Shown: positions 9,062 through 17,356 of the stretch, one piece after another
Layout of the letters: every line of letters starts with the position of its first letter
Numbering within the stretch: position 1 is the stretch's first letter
NCBI GenBank assembly: GCA_024403135.1
Contig: JAKSSK010000008.1
Coordinates: 1-47,359 of the forward strand
DNA length: 47,359 nt
DNA from: Clostridia bacterium
GTDB taxonomy: Bacteria > Bacillota > Clostridia > Peptostreptococcales > Anaerovoracaceae
Direction: 5' to 3'
The notes under the pieces: generated by a model
The model's input: the letters and a program-made list of their open reading frames with translations, nothing else
Database searches by the model: none
Told to the model about the DNA's origin: nothing
Position numbers and translations under genes: made by a program

Positions 9062-10266
9062 TGGACGGGGATAGAAAAGTAGCATACCAGATACTTATGG
9101 ACATATGTAAGGATGGGGCATACTCAAACCTTGCTATAAAAAACCATATAAATGATCAGGTGAAAAACCCTGGCTTTGTAAGAGAACTGGTCTACGGAGT
9201 ACTTGAAAACCAAATCTATCTAGACAAGGTGATGGATAGCCTTACTCCAAAGGGAGTAAAGGGTATTAAGGAAAAGGTACTTCTTAGGATGGGCCTTTAC
9301 CAGATGAAGTTCATGGATTCAGTGCCTGACTACGCTGCAATTAGCGAGACGGTAAATCTTGCTAAAAAGGTGGCCTACGGTAAGGACAAGTTCATAAACG
9401 GTGTGCTAAGGCACTTCGATAAATCCACAGACTTTGAAGACCTATCAATAAAGTATTCATTCATGCCTTGGATAGTGGACCTTTGGAAAGGCCAAGGACT
9501 TGATGTAGAAAAGCTTTTACAGGCTTCAAATATGAGGCCTAGCCTATGCGTAAGGGCTAACCTATCTAAGATAGAGACTTTAGAACTTATGGAAAAGCTA
9601 AAGGACTTTGAACCTAGGGTAAGTGATCTTACACCTAGAGGAATTATCCTTAAGGGAAACAACATCATCGGAAGCGATATGTACGATGAAGGGCTTTTCT
9701 CAGTTCAAGATGAGACATCAATAGTAGTAGCAGACCTTATGGAAATTAAGAAGGGCGATAAGGTTCTAGACATGTGCGCAGCTCCTGGAGGAAAGAGCCT
9801 TGCTATGGCAGAGCTTGGAGCAGATGTACTAGCCTGCGATATTTATGAACATAAACTAGACCTTATTCAAAATCAGGCTAATAGGCTTGGAGTTAAGGTA
9901 AATACTAGGTGCCAGGATGGATCAGAATATGTAGATATGGGCACTTTCGATAAGGTCCTATGCGACGTTCCTTGCTCAGGACTTGGAGTAATTCGCCATA
10001 AGCCTGAGATAAAGCTAAGGGAAGCACAAGACCTGGAAGGTTTGTACAAAATACAAGGTAAGATTTTAGATAATGCTGCTAAGTATGTAAAAAGGGATGG
10101 CATACTTATCTACAGCACCTGCACAATAAACAGGAAAGAAAACGAAGATAGAATCGAAAGATTTTTAAAGGATAATGAGGGATTTAGATTAGAGTTTGAA
10201 AAGCAATATCTGCCAAATGTAGATGAAACGGACGGCTTCTATATTGCTAAGTTAAGGAGAAAATAA
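9061..10266 (+). CDS. rsmB: 16S rRNA (cytosine-967-C5)-methyltransferase
   Basis: Methylates C967 of 16S rRNA with SAM. The 401-residue protein has an N-terminal NusB-like RNA-binding domain (about 1-130) and a C-terminal Rossmann methyltransferase domain. The SAM motif DMCAAPGGKSLAM and the two catalytic cysteine motifs DVPCSG and YSTCTINRKENE are intact. It starts one base inside the preceding stop and ends one base into prpC. In B. subtilis rlmN (yloN) follows at this point, but here prpC comes directly. Confidence 0.96.
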   Translation: MDGDRKVAYQILMDICKDGAYSNLAIKNHINDQVKNPGFVRELVYGVLENQIYLDKVMDSLTPKGVKGIKEKVLLRMGLYQMKFMDSVPDYAAISETVNLAKKVAYGKDKFINGVLRHFDKSTDFEDLSIKYSFMPWIVDLWKGQGLDVEKLLQASNMRPSLCVRANLSKIETLELMEKLKDFEPRVSDLTPRGIILKGNNIIGSDMYDEGLFSVQDETSIVVADLMEIKKGDKVLDMCAAPGGKSLAMAELGADVLACDIYEHKLDLIQNQANRLGVKVNTRCQDGSEYVDMGTFDKVLCDVPCSGLGVIRHKPEIKLREAQDLEGLYKIQGKILDNAAKYVKRDGILIYSTCTINRKENEDRIERFLKDNEGFRLEFEKQYLPNVDETDGFYIAKLRRK

Positions 10267-11012
10267 TGCAAGTTGGATTTAAGACGGACAAGGGAAAAAC
10301 CAGGTTTAACAACGAGGACGCTTGCTTTGTAATGCTTCACGATAAGGTTTTCGTAGTGGCAGACGGAGTAGGCGGCGGCAACTCTGGAGAGATAGCTAGC
10401 CGTATGGCGGTAAGTCAGGCGGCAAACTACGTTCTTGACCACCCTATAGAGCAGTGCAAGAACGATGTAGAGCTAAAGGAGTACCTGGAGGACTGCGTAA
10501 ACTTCATAAACAGACAGGTGTACCTAAAGAGCAAGGCACATATCGAAAATGACGGTATGGCAACCACACTGGTAATGGCATACATGCGAGGAGGAAACCT
10601 ATACATCATGAACGTAGGTGACTCCAGAGCTTACGTATACAGAAATAAGAATTTAGTTCAGATAACTGAGGATCACACTTACGTCAATACCTTGGTAAAG
10701 GCGGGGCTTATCTCCAGTGAAGAAGCTAAGACCCACGAAAACAGGAACATGATAACTAGGGCCATAGGAATGGAGGAAACCATCGACGCGGATTTCTTCA
10801 AGATATCCATGGATCTAGAGGATATCATATTGATATGCACCGATGGACTTCACGGAGAGCTTAGTCCAGGAATCATATCCAAGGTATTAGATGAAAACTT
10901 ATCTATGTCTGAAACTTGTGGCAAACTAATTACACTAGCGAACCAAAGCGGAGGAAAGGATAACATCACTGTTATCAGCTTGAAAGTTACGGAGGAAGAT
11001 ATAAATGAGTAA
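10266..11012 (+). CDS. prpC: PP2C-type protein serine/threonine phosphatase
   Basis: Dephosphorylates targets of the adjacent PASTA kinase. The 248-residue chain has all metal-binding motifs of bacterial PP2C: TRFNNEDACFV, ADGVGGG, GDSRAY, TDGLHGEL and GGKDNITVI. It is soluble, without a membrane anchor. Its 3' end overlaps prkC by 8 bases, the usual phosphatase-kinase pairing in Firmicutes, which supports the assignment. Confidence 0.96.
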   Translation: MQVGFKTDKGKTRFNNEDACFVMLHDKVFVVADGVGGGNSGEIASRMAVSQAANYVLDHPIEQCKNDVELKEYLEDCVNFINRQVYLKSKAHIENDGMATTLVMAYMRGGNLYIMNVGDSRAYVYRNKNLVQITEDHTYVNTLVKAGLISSEEAKTHENRNMITRAIGMEETIDADFFKISMDLEDIILICTDGLHGELSPGIISKVLDENLSMSETCGKLITLANQSGGKDNITVISLKVTEEDINE

Positions 11013-12669
11013 TAGATTATTAGTTGGAAGATACGAACTTATAGAAAAAATTGGGGAAGGTGGAATGGCCACCGTATACAAGGCTAAGGATAGACTTTTA
11101 AACAGATTTGTGGCTATCAAGGTACTTAGACCAGAATTCACCAAGGACGCCCAATTCATAGAAAACTTCAGAAAGGAATCCCAGGCTGCTGCTGGACTTA
11201 CACATCCAAACATCGTAAGCGTATACGACGTAGGTAGAGAAGGCAACATCCACTTCATCGTAATGGAGCTAGTGGAAGGTAGAACCTTAAGCGACATTAT
11301 CAAGGAGAAGGGTCCTTTAGAGTACAAGGAAACAGTAAATATTATGAAGCAGGTAATTTCCGCTCTTGCTCTTGCCCATAACCACGGCATCATCCATAGA
11401 GACGTAAAGCCTCATAATATCCTTATCACCCAGGATGGAGTTGCAAAGCTAGCAGACTTTGGTATCGCTAAGGCAATCAACGACTCAACTTTATCCGACT
11501 CAAAGAACAACATCCTAGGATCCGTCCACTATTTCTCACCTGAACAGGCTAGAGGATCATATGTAGACGAGAGATCAGACATCTATTCAACAGGTATAGT
11601 TATGTACGAGATGCTTACAGGCAAGGTTCCATTTGATGGGGACACTGCTGTATCCATAGCTTTAATGCACATAAACGATACCATGAAGAGACCTTCAGAA
11701 CTTGTAGGAGGCATTCCTCCAGTTCTAGAGAGAATCGTATTAAAGGCAACAGATAAGGTTCAGACAAATAGATTTAAATCTGCAGATGAAATGCTAAAGG
11801 AACTGGAAAATATAGAATTTCTAAGCGCAAAGGTTGGAGATTCCATCCTTGCTGGAGCAGAACCTAAGAAGGTAGAGGAACCAGAACCTGTAGTAGAACC
11901 TAGAAAGAAGATTCAAAAGAAGGAAAAGAAGAAACTTACAAAGAAGCAGCTATACATCATAGTTGCAGCTTGTGTATGCGCTATTCCAATCCTTTACTTC
12001 ATACTGACAGGAGTTGGCCTATTCAACGACTCCAAGTATGTACCGGTACCTGACCTAAAGGGCATGACCATAGAGCAGGCTACAGATATTCTGGAAAAGT
12101 ATGACCTTGAAATCAAGGAAGGCCAGCCTACAGTATCCGCAGACGTAAACAAGGATCTAGTTTGCATGCAGGACCCTGTAGCTAAGTCAAAGGTTAAGAG
12201 GGGAACAGTAGTAACCGTAAAGCTTTCCACAGGAAAGAAACAGGGCGTAGTTCCTAACCTGATAGGCTCTAACATCGACGATGTGGAAAAAATGCTTGAG
12301 TCCTTTGGACTTCAGCTAGGAAAGGTAACCTACAGGGACGATGCAGCAGATGAAGGTGCTATCATTGAGCAAAGCCCAGCTTCAGGTGAGCAAGCAGATG
12401 AAGGAGCATATATATCAGTAGTAGTAAGTAAGGGTGGCGGACAGCTAGTACCTAACCTAATCGGAAAGACCGTATCTGAAGCCAAGGAACTAATCCTAAG
12501 TGCAGGATACAAGGTTGGTAGCGTAGACTACGAAGAGAGCAACGCTTACAGCAAGGACTACGTAATGTGGCAGTCTGAAGATCCAAATACAAAGGCATCC
12601 AAGGGAACTACAATAGACATTACAGTTTCCAAGGGAGCACCAAGTGCAGGAGATTCTGATGGCCAATAG
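11005..12669 (+). CDS. prkC: PASTA-domain serine/threonine protein kinase
   Basis: A membrane kinase that senses muropeptides or lipid II outside the cell and phosphorylates cytoplasmic targets. In 554 residues: glycine-rich loop GEGGMA (18-22), ATP lysine K39, catalytic HRDVKPHN (131-138), DFG (151-153), a basic juxtamembrane linker (about 297-314), one membrane span (about 316-340), and three PASTA repeats outside (about 345-410, 412-480, 481-548). Three repeats is the same number as B. subtilis PrkC. It overlaps rsgA by 11 bases. Confidence 0.97.
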   Translation: MSNRLLVGRYELIEKIGEGGMATVYKAKDRLLNRFVAIKVLRPEFTKDAQFIENFRKESQAAAGLTHPNIVSVYDVGREGNIHFIVMELVEGRTLSDIIKEKGPLEYKETVNIMKQVISALALAHNHGIIHRDVKPHNILITQDGVAKLADFGIAKAINDSTLSDSKNNILGSVHYFSPEQARGSYVDERSDIYSTGIVMYEMLTGKVPFDGDTAVSIALMHINDTMKRPSELVGGIPPVLERIVLKATDKVQTNRFKSADEMLKELENIEFLSAKVGDSILAGAEPKKVEEPEPVVEPRKKIQKKEKKKLTKKQLYIIVAACVCAIPILYFILTGVGLFNDSKYVPVPDLKGMTIEQATDILEKYDLEIKEGQPTVSADVNKDLVCMQDPVAKSKVKRGTVVTVKLSTGKKQGVVPNLIGSNIDDVEKMLESFGLQLGKVTYRDDAADEGAIIEQSPASGEQADEGAYISVVVSKGGGQLVPNLIGKTVSEAKELILSAGYKVGSVDYEESNAYSKDYVMWQSEDPNTKASKGTTIDITVSKGAPSAGDSDGQ

Positions 12670-13522
12670 AGACGGAATCGTTGTAAAAGGAATAGGCGGT
12701 TTCTACTACGTTAACATTGACGGTAAGATCATAGAAGCTAAGGGCAAGGGCGTTCTAAAGAAGGACGGCTTTGTTCTTGCCGTAGGTGATAGGGTATCTG
12801 TGGAGTTTAAGGAGGACACATCTCCTGTAATAGAGAAGGTCTATGACAGGAAGAATTCCTTCATAAGGCCACCAATAGCAAACATAGATGCCATGATCAT
12901 TACCCTGGCAGCTAAGGACCCAGAGCCTAACTTTAACGTACTAGATAAGCTAATAATTATGGCTGAAAAGAATAACATTAACATAGCCATATGCATAAAC
13001 AAGACTGATCTAGCCTCCTATGATGAAATCCTAAGTATGTACAGGGAATATGAAGTAATCCCTGTAAGCGGAATTAATAAAGAGGGGATAGATAAGCTTA
13101 AGGCCTTCATAAAGGGTAAGACTGTTGCCTTTGCTGGAGCATCTGGCGTAGGAAAGAGCACCTTAATAAACTGCCTTAAGGAATCTGAGATAATGGAGAC
13201 TGGGGCAATCAGTGAAAAAACCAGCAGAGGTAGGCATACCACAAGGCACGTTGAAATCTTCACCATAGATAACGGTGGCATGATCTTCGACACTCCAGGC
13301 TTTTCATCCTATGAGCTTATGGATATTGAGCCTAGCGACCTAGCAGGATATTATCCTGAGGTTAGAAGATACGCTGGAGGATGCCGCTACGATAACTGCA
13401 GGCACATTAAGGAACCAGAATGCTCAGTTAGAAATGCAGTGAGAGAGGGAAAGCTTAACAAGGCTAGATACCTTTCATACAAGAACAACTACTTAGAACT
13501 TTTAGAAAAGAAGAAATATTAG
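12659..13522 (+). CDS. rsgA: ribosome small-subunit-dependent GTPase A
   Basis: A circularly permuted GTPase that checks 30S subunit maturation. The 287-residue protein has an OB fold (about 5-70), then the permuted GTPase motifs in the order NKTD (114-117), GASGVGKS (160-167), DTPG (211-214), and a zinc finger C242, C247, H249, C255. The ATG at 12659 is chosen over a GTG at 12644 because GCAGGAGA sits just ahead and the family N-terminus fits. It is translated from within the end of prkC; in B. subtilis the orthologue (cpgA) is also beside prkC and is phosphorylated by it. Confidence 0.96.
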   Translation: MANRDGIVVKGIGGFYYVNIDGKIIEAKGKGVLKKDGFVLAVGDRVSVEFKEDTSPVIEKVYDRKNSFIRPPIANIDAMIITLAAKDPEPNFNVLDKLIIMAEKNNINIAICINKTDLASYDEILSMYREYEVIPVSGINKEGIDKLKAFIKGKTVAFAGASGVGKSTLINCLKESEIMETGAISEKTSRGRHTTRHVEIFTIDNGGMIFDTPGFSSYELMDIEPSDLAGYYPEVRRYAGGCRYDNCRHIKEPECSVRNAVREGKLNKARYLSYKNNYLELLEKKKY

Positions 13523-13530
13523 GAGAAACT

Positions 13531-14175
13531 ATGTTACTTGCACCATCAATACTTTCAGCTGATTTCTCTCAGCTAAAAAATGAAGTGGATAAGATAAGGG
13601 AAGCAGACCTGATACACGTGGACGTAATGGATGGACACTTCGTTCCAAACATCAGCTTTGGAGCTGCAGTGATGAAATCCCTATGTGGTAAGACTAACCT
13701 TCCATTTGACGTACACCTGATGATAGAAAATCCAGACAAGTACCTGGAGGACTTTGTAACTGACCAGACCCAGTATATCTGCGTACATCAGGAAACATGT
13801 CCTCATCTAGATAGAACCTTAAAACATATTAAGGAGCAGGGGGTTAAGGCAGCAGTTGCCTTAAATCCATCCACACCTCTAACCATGATAGAGGAAGTTC
13901 TTTCACAGGTTGACATGGTTCTTATCATGAGCGTAAATCCTGGCTTTGGAGGTCAGAAGTTCATTGAATCTTCCGTGGAGAAGGTTAGAAAGCTAGATGA
14001 CATTAGAAGGGAAAAGGGATACGATTTCCTTATTGAAGTCGATGGAGGAGTAAACCTAGATAATGCGCCTTTACTGATAGATGCAGGAACAGACATACTT
14101 GTTGCTGGCTCTGCAGTTTTTAAGGCAAATAACATAGAGGAAACAGTTAAAGCATTTAAAAAGCACACCCGTTAA
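13531..14175 (+). CDS. rpe: ribulose-phosphate 3-epimerase
   Basis: Interconverts ribulose 5-phosphate and xylulose 5-phosphate in the pentose phosphate pathway. The 214-residue TIM barrel keeps the metal and acid-base residues in HVDVMDGHFVPN, the HLMIENP strand, SVNPGFGGQ and EVDGGV. It is the last gene of the priA operon in this window: its stop codon sits in the loop of a strong terminator. The ATG has AGGAGA ahead of it. Confidence 0.98.
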   Translation: MLLAPSILSADFSQLKNEVDKIREADLIHVDVMDGHFVPNISFGAAVMKSLCGKTNLPFDVHLMIENPDKYLEDFVTDQTQYICVHQETCPHLDRTLKHIKEQGVKAAVALNPSTPLTMIEEVLSQVDMVLIMSVNPGFGGQKFIESSVEKVRKLDDIRREKGYDFLIEVDGGVNLDNAPLLIDAGTDILVAGSAVFKANNIEETVKAFKKHTR

Positions 14176-14188
14176 AAGGTGTGCTTTT
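14159..14188 (+). terminator. bidirectional terminator between rpe and the PBP gene
   Basis: A perfect 11-bp stem, AAAAGCACACC (14159-14169) with GGTGTGCTTTT (14178-14188), and an 8-base loop holding the rpe stop codon. A-tract and T-tract flank the stem on both sides, so it should work for both converging transcripts. Confidence 0.9.
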
Positions 14189-14191
14189 AAA

Positions 14192-17100
14192 TTATTCTTC
14201 TTCAGCTGGCTCAGTAGCTGGCTCTTTCTGTGGCTTTAACTTCTTATCCGGATCGATAGGATAGGAGTTAACGTCTGGATTATGTAGGTGACAGTAGAAC
14301 TCTGGTGAACTACTGCTACTCTTCTTACTCTTTGAGCTTGCATATGGCTTTCTGAAGCCTGAAATAGTCTTTGTGCTAGTACATGATGGAGTTGCAAGTT
14401 CGCCGCTCTGAGTACAAATCTTGATGCTTCCGTGGTACTTATCCTTGATAGTAGGAACGGTACCCTTGATGAAGTATTCGCTCTTTGTTCTTGAACCAGG
14501 TCCAGGAGCAAGTCCTGTATCTGCATCTACTGATGCTCTAACAACGTTGCTAGGGGCACCTGAGTATGAACCCATTTGTGCCTTTGGTATCTGTCTCATG
14601 ATTCTTCCCCAAAGGGCTGCAGCGTATCCAGACATTGCAGTTAGCTGCATGTTTCTATCGTTTCCGATCCAAAGTGATGCTGCATAGCTTGGAGTAAATC
14701 CGTCAAACCAAATATCGTATTCATCTGTTGTTGTACCTGTCTTACCACCGACTCTAGTACCGCTAATAGCTGCTGATGTACCAGTACCTCCTGAAACTAC
14801 GCCGAACATCATATCTCTAGTGATGAAGGCTACGCCAGGGTCGATGGCTTGTTTTGACTTTGGAGCTTCTTTTTCAAGAAGAACCTTGCCGTCCTTATCT
14901 AATACTTTTGTATAGCATGAACTTTCGTAAACCTTACCGCCGTTAACGAAGGCTGTGTATGCGTTTGACATCTCAAGTGGGCTAACGCCTCTTGACATAC
15001 CACCTAGTGCTAGTGCAGCAGGGTTAAGGTCATCATCTGTCAGTGATGTGATTCCGAAGTTCTTAATGTTCTTTGATGAGAAGTCTGTTCCAACCTGAAG
15101 CAGAATCTTTACTGCAACTACGTTTATTGAGCTTTGAAGGGCGCTTCTCATGGACATTAGTCCGTGGAATGCCCCATCTGAGTTGTATGGCCAAATCTTG
15201 CCTTCAAGTCTCATAGGCTCGTCGTCTATTGCTGAAGCTGCAGTCATGTAATCGCCATAAAGCTTAATTCCTTGCTTGCAGTTATTGTAGTCTGTGTAAG
15301 TCATCTTCTTGCCTTCTTTAGCAAGTTCACAGCTTTGCTGAAGTGCAGCGGAGTAAACGCCAAGAGGCTTAATTGATGAGCCAGGCTGTCTAGTAGCAAG
15401 GGCTCTGTTGTATAGCTGCTCGCCGTTGATTTCTCTACCGCCGATCATAGCCTTTATCTGTCCGTTGTGAACGTCGCGGATAACCATTGCGCCTTGTGGC
15501 TGTACTACGCTGTAGTTCAGTGAATATCCAGCGCCGTTTAGGATTAGGCCGTCATCTTGCTTTGTAAATGAATCTGGATAATCCTTGAAGAAGGACTTAT
15601 CTATGATCAGGTTAAAGTCTTTATCTACAGTCTTGTACTCAGCTGGTATTGTTACATATCCACCTGTGATGGTATAGAATCTACCATTATCTCTGTAGTA
15701 AAGATCCTTAAACTCTAAGCTGTAATCTGTTACGCCATTGGCAACAGTCTCGTAGATGTTAAAGCGCTTTCCGTACTTTATCATCAGGTTGCCATTATCT
15801 AACCACTTGTATTCGTTTTTCTTGAAGATGAACTTACCTTTTGAATTAAAGTAGTTGGAGTATGCATAAAGGCTAACGTTTCCGTTTGCATCTAGTACGT
15901 TTCCTTGTGAGTTAGTTCTAATATTTGTTACGCCAGGGAAGTTATCTGGATTGTTGAATTCCTTGTTAACTGCTGCCTGTGCCTTTGAGTCCATTGTGGA
16001 GTAAATCTTTAATCCTTGCCTATATACCAGGTCAAAGGCCTCATCGTAGGACATCTTCTTTTGTTCCATCAAATCGTTTATTACTTCATCTATGATGTAG
16101 TCTGCAAAGTATGATGAACCATCGGCCTTGTTACCAGCTTCAGTGATGTTCAGCATCTTCTTTAGTGGAACCTTAACTGCTTTATCGTGGGCTGACTGGG
16201 TGATCATATCCTGATCTAGCATTAAGTCTAGGCAAAGCTCTCTACGATCCTTTGAAATATCGTTCATAACGTAGGATATTTCTAGACCTTTCTTTAGAAC
16301 TACGTCGCCTTTAGCAATCTGTCCTGTATCGCAGGCCTGTACCAGTGCATATGAGTCTGGTGCTTGTGGTAGTGCTGCAAGGGCTGCACACTCTGCTAGT
16401 GTTAGATTCTTGGTTTCGCAACCGAAGTAACTTTCTGCAGCTGTCTCTACGCCGTAGCATCCATATCCAAGATAGATGGTATTAAGATAAGCAGTAATAA
16501 TATCTTCCTTGGAAAGGTGAGACTCAATTATTATGGTGTAGTAGGCCTCAACTATCTTTCTGTTAATGGACCTTTCCGTCATTCTATCCGATAGAAATAC
16601 GTTTCTAGCAAGTTGCTGGGTGATGGTACTTGTACCGGAAATATGTCCTGTAAACAATGCGTCCTTTATGGCACCGAAGATTCTAACAATATTAAAACCG
16701 TGGTGCTTAAAGAAGGTCTTATCCTCTAAAGCAATAAAGGAGTTGATCAGATTGTTTGGAAGATCGTCGTACTCTATGATGGTACGCTTTTGATCTTGGA
16801 AAACGTTATCTACAGCTTCACCTTCATCGTCATATATAGTCGAACTTACATTTAGAAGGGAATTGATGTTGTCTGCATCTATGCTTGGTGCTTGTACTAT
16901 AATTACTGCGCAGTAAAGAACTCCCACCGCACATACGATTAAGCAAAGCTTTAGCAATCTTCTCCATAGGGTCTGTTTTTTCTTCTTCACCTTTTCAATT
17001 CCTTTTAAATCATCGTCGTCAGCCCCAATAAGATGTTCAAACTTATCCCATAGTTTACCAGGCTCTTTAACGTCCTCAATGATGTGATGGCGTCTTCTCT

Positions 17101-17236
17101 GGTGAACAGGCTGAACTTCTTCTTCCTCTTCTAGGATGTTTTCCTTATTTAAAATATCGTCAATATTAATTTGGCCGCTTTCGTATTTTTCTAAGAATTC
17201 TACTAATTCTTTGTTACTATGCCTATCTCTAGTCAA
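14192..17236 (-). CDS. class A penicillin-binding protein (transglycosylase/transpeptidase)
   Basis: A bifunctional peptidoglycan synthase of 1014 residues, anchored in the membrane. A charged cytoplasmic N-terminus (about 1-90) precedes one membrane span (about 97-115). The glycosyltransferase 51 domain has EDKTFFKHHG (171-180) with its catalytic glutamate. The transpeptidase domain has SxxK at S620-K623, SxN at S703-N705 and KTGT at 832-835. A lysine/serine-rich tail ends in acidic repeats. I place the start at the TTG at 17236, with AGGAGG 7 bases upstream; the GTG at 17266 lies beside the -10 box, upstream of the expected transcript start. It is divergent from comEC. Confidence 0.95.
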   Translation of the reverse strand: MTRDRHSNKELVEFLEKYESGQINIDDILNKENILEEEEEVQPVHQRRRHHIIEDVKEPGKLWDKFEHLIGADDDDLKGIEKVKKKKQTLWRRLLKLCLIVCAVGVLYCAVIIVQAPSIDADNINSLLNVSSTIYDDEGEAVDNVFQDQKRTIIEYDDLPNNLINSFIALEDKTFFKHHGFNIVRIFGAIKDALFTGHISGTSTITQQLARNVFLSDRMTERSINRKIVEAYYTIIIESHLSKEDIITAYLNTIYLGYGCYGVETAAESYFGCETKNLTLAECAALAALPQAPDSYALVQACDTGQIAKGDVVLKKGLEISYVMNDISKDRRELCLDLMLDQDMITQSAHDKAVKVPLKKMLNITEAGNKADGSSYFADYIIDEVINDLMEQKKMSYDEAFDLVYRQGLKIYSTMDSKAQAAVNKEFNNPDNFPGVTNIRTNSQGNVLDANGNVSLYAYSNYFNSKGKFIFKKNEYKWLDNGNLMIKYGKRFNIYETVANGVTDYSLEFKDLYYRDNGRFYTITGGYVTIPAEYKTVDKDFNLIIDKSFFKDYPDSFTKQDDGLILNGAGYSLNYSVVQPQGAMVIRDVHNGQIKAMIGGREINGEQLYNRALATRQPGSSIKPLGVYSAALQQSCELAKEGKKMTYTDYNNCKQGIKLYGDYMTAASAIDDEPMRLEGKIWPYNSDGAFHGLMSMRSALQSSINVVAVKILLQVGTDFSSKNIKNFGITSLTDDDLNPAALALGGMSRGVSPLEMSNAYTAFVNGGKVYESSCYTKVLDKDGKVLLEKEAPKSKQAIDPGVAFITRDMMFGVVSGGTGTSAAISGTRVGGKTGTTTDEYDIWFDGFTPSYAASLWIGNDRNMQLTAMSGYAAALWGRIMRQIPKAQMGSYSGAPSNVVRASVDADTGLAPGPGSRTKSEYFIKGTVPTIKDKYHGSIKICTQSGELATPSCTSTKTISGFRKPYASSKSKKSSSSSPEFYCHLHNPDVNSYPIDPDKKLKPQKEPATEPAEEE

Positions 17237-17269
17237 ATTAAAACCTCCTACGACAAAATTTATCACTTT

Positions 17270-17298
17270 ATTATATCACAGTGTCGAAAGAAAGTTAA
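17270..17298 (-). promoter_or_regulatory. promoter of the PBP gene
   Basis: Read on the reverse strand: TTAACT (17293-17298), a 17-base spacer ending in TGA, then TATAAT (17270-17275), an extended -10. The transcript would start near 17263, leaving a roughly 26-base leader containing AGGAGG before the TTG start. Confidence 0.72.
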
Positions 17299-17307
17299 GG
17301 AAAAACC

Positions 17308-17336
17308 TTGTTAATTTTCCGTCTAAACAGTAAGAT
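17308..17336 (+). promoter_or_regulatory. promoter of comEC
   Basis: TTGTTA (17308-17313), 17-base spacer, TAAGAT (17331-17336), about 20 bases before the comEC start. It is divergent from the PBP promoter, with only about 9 bases between the two -35 elements. Confidence 0.5.
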
Positions 17337-17356
17337 TAAAGTGCTGGAGATACATC

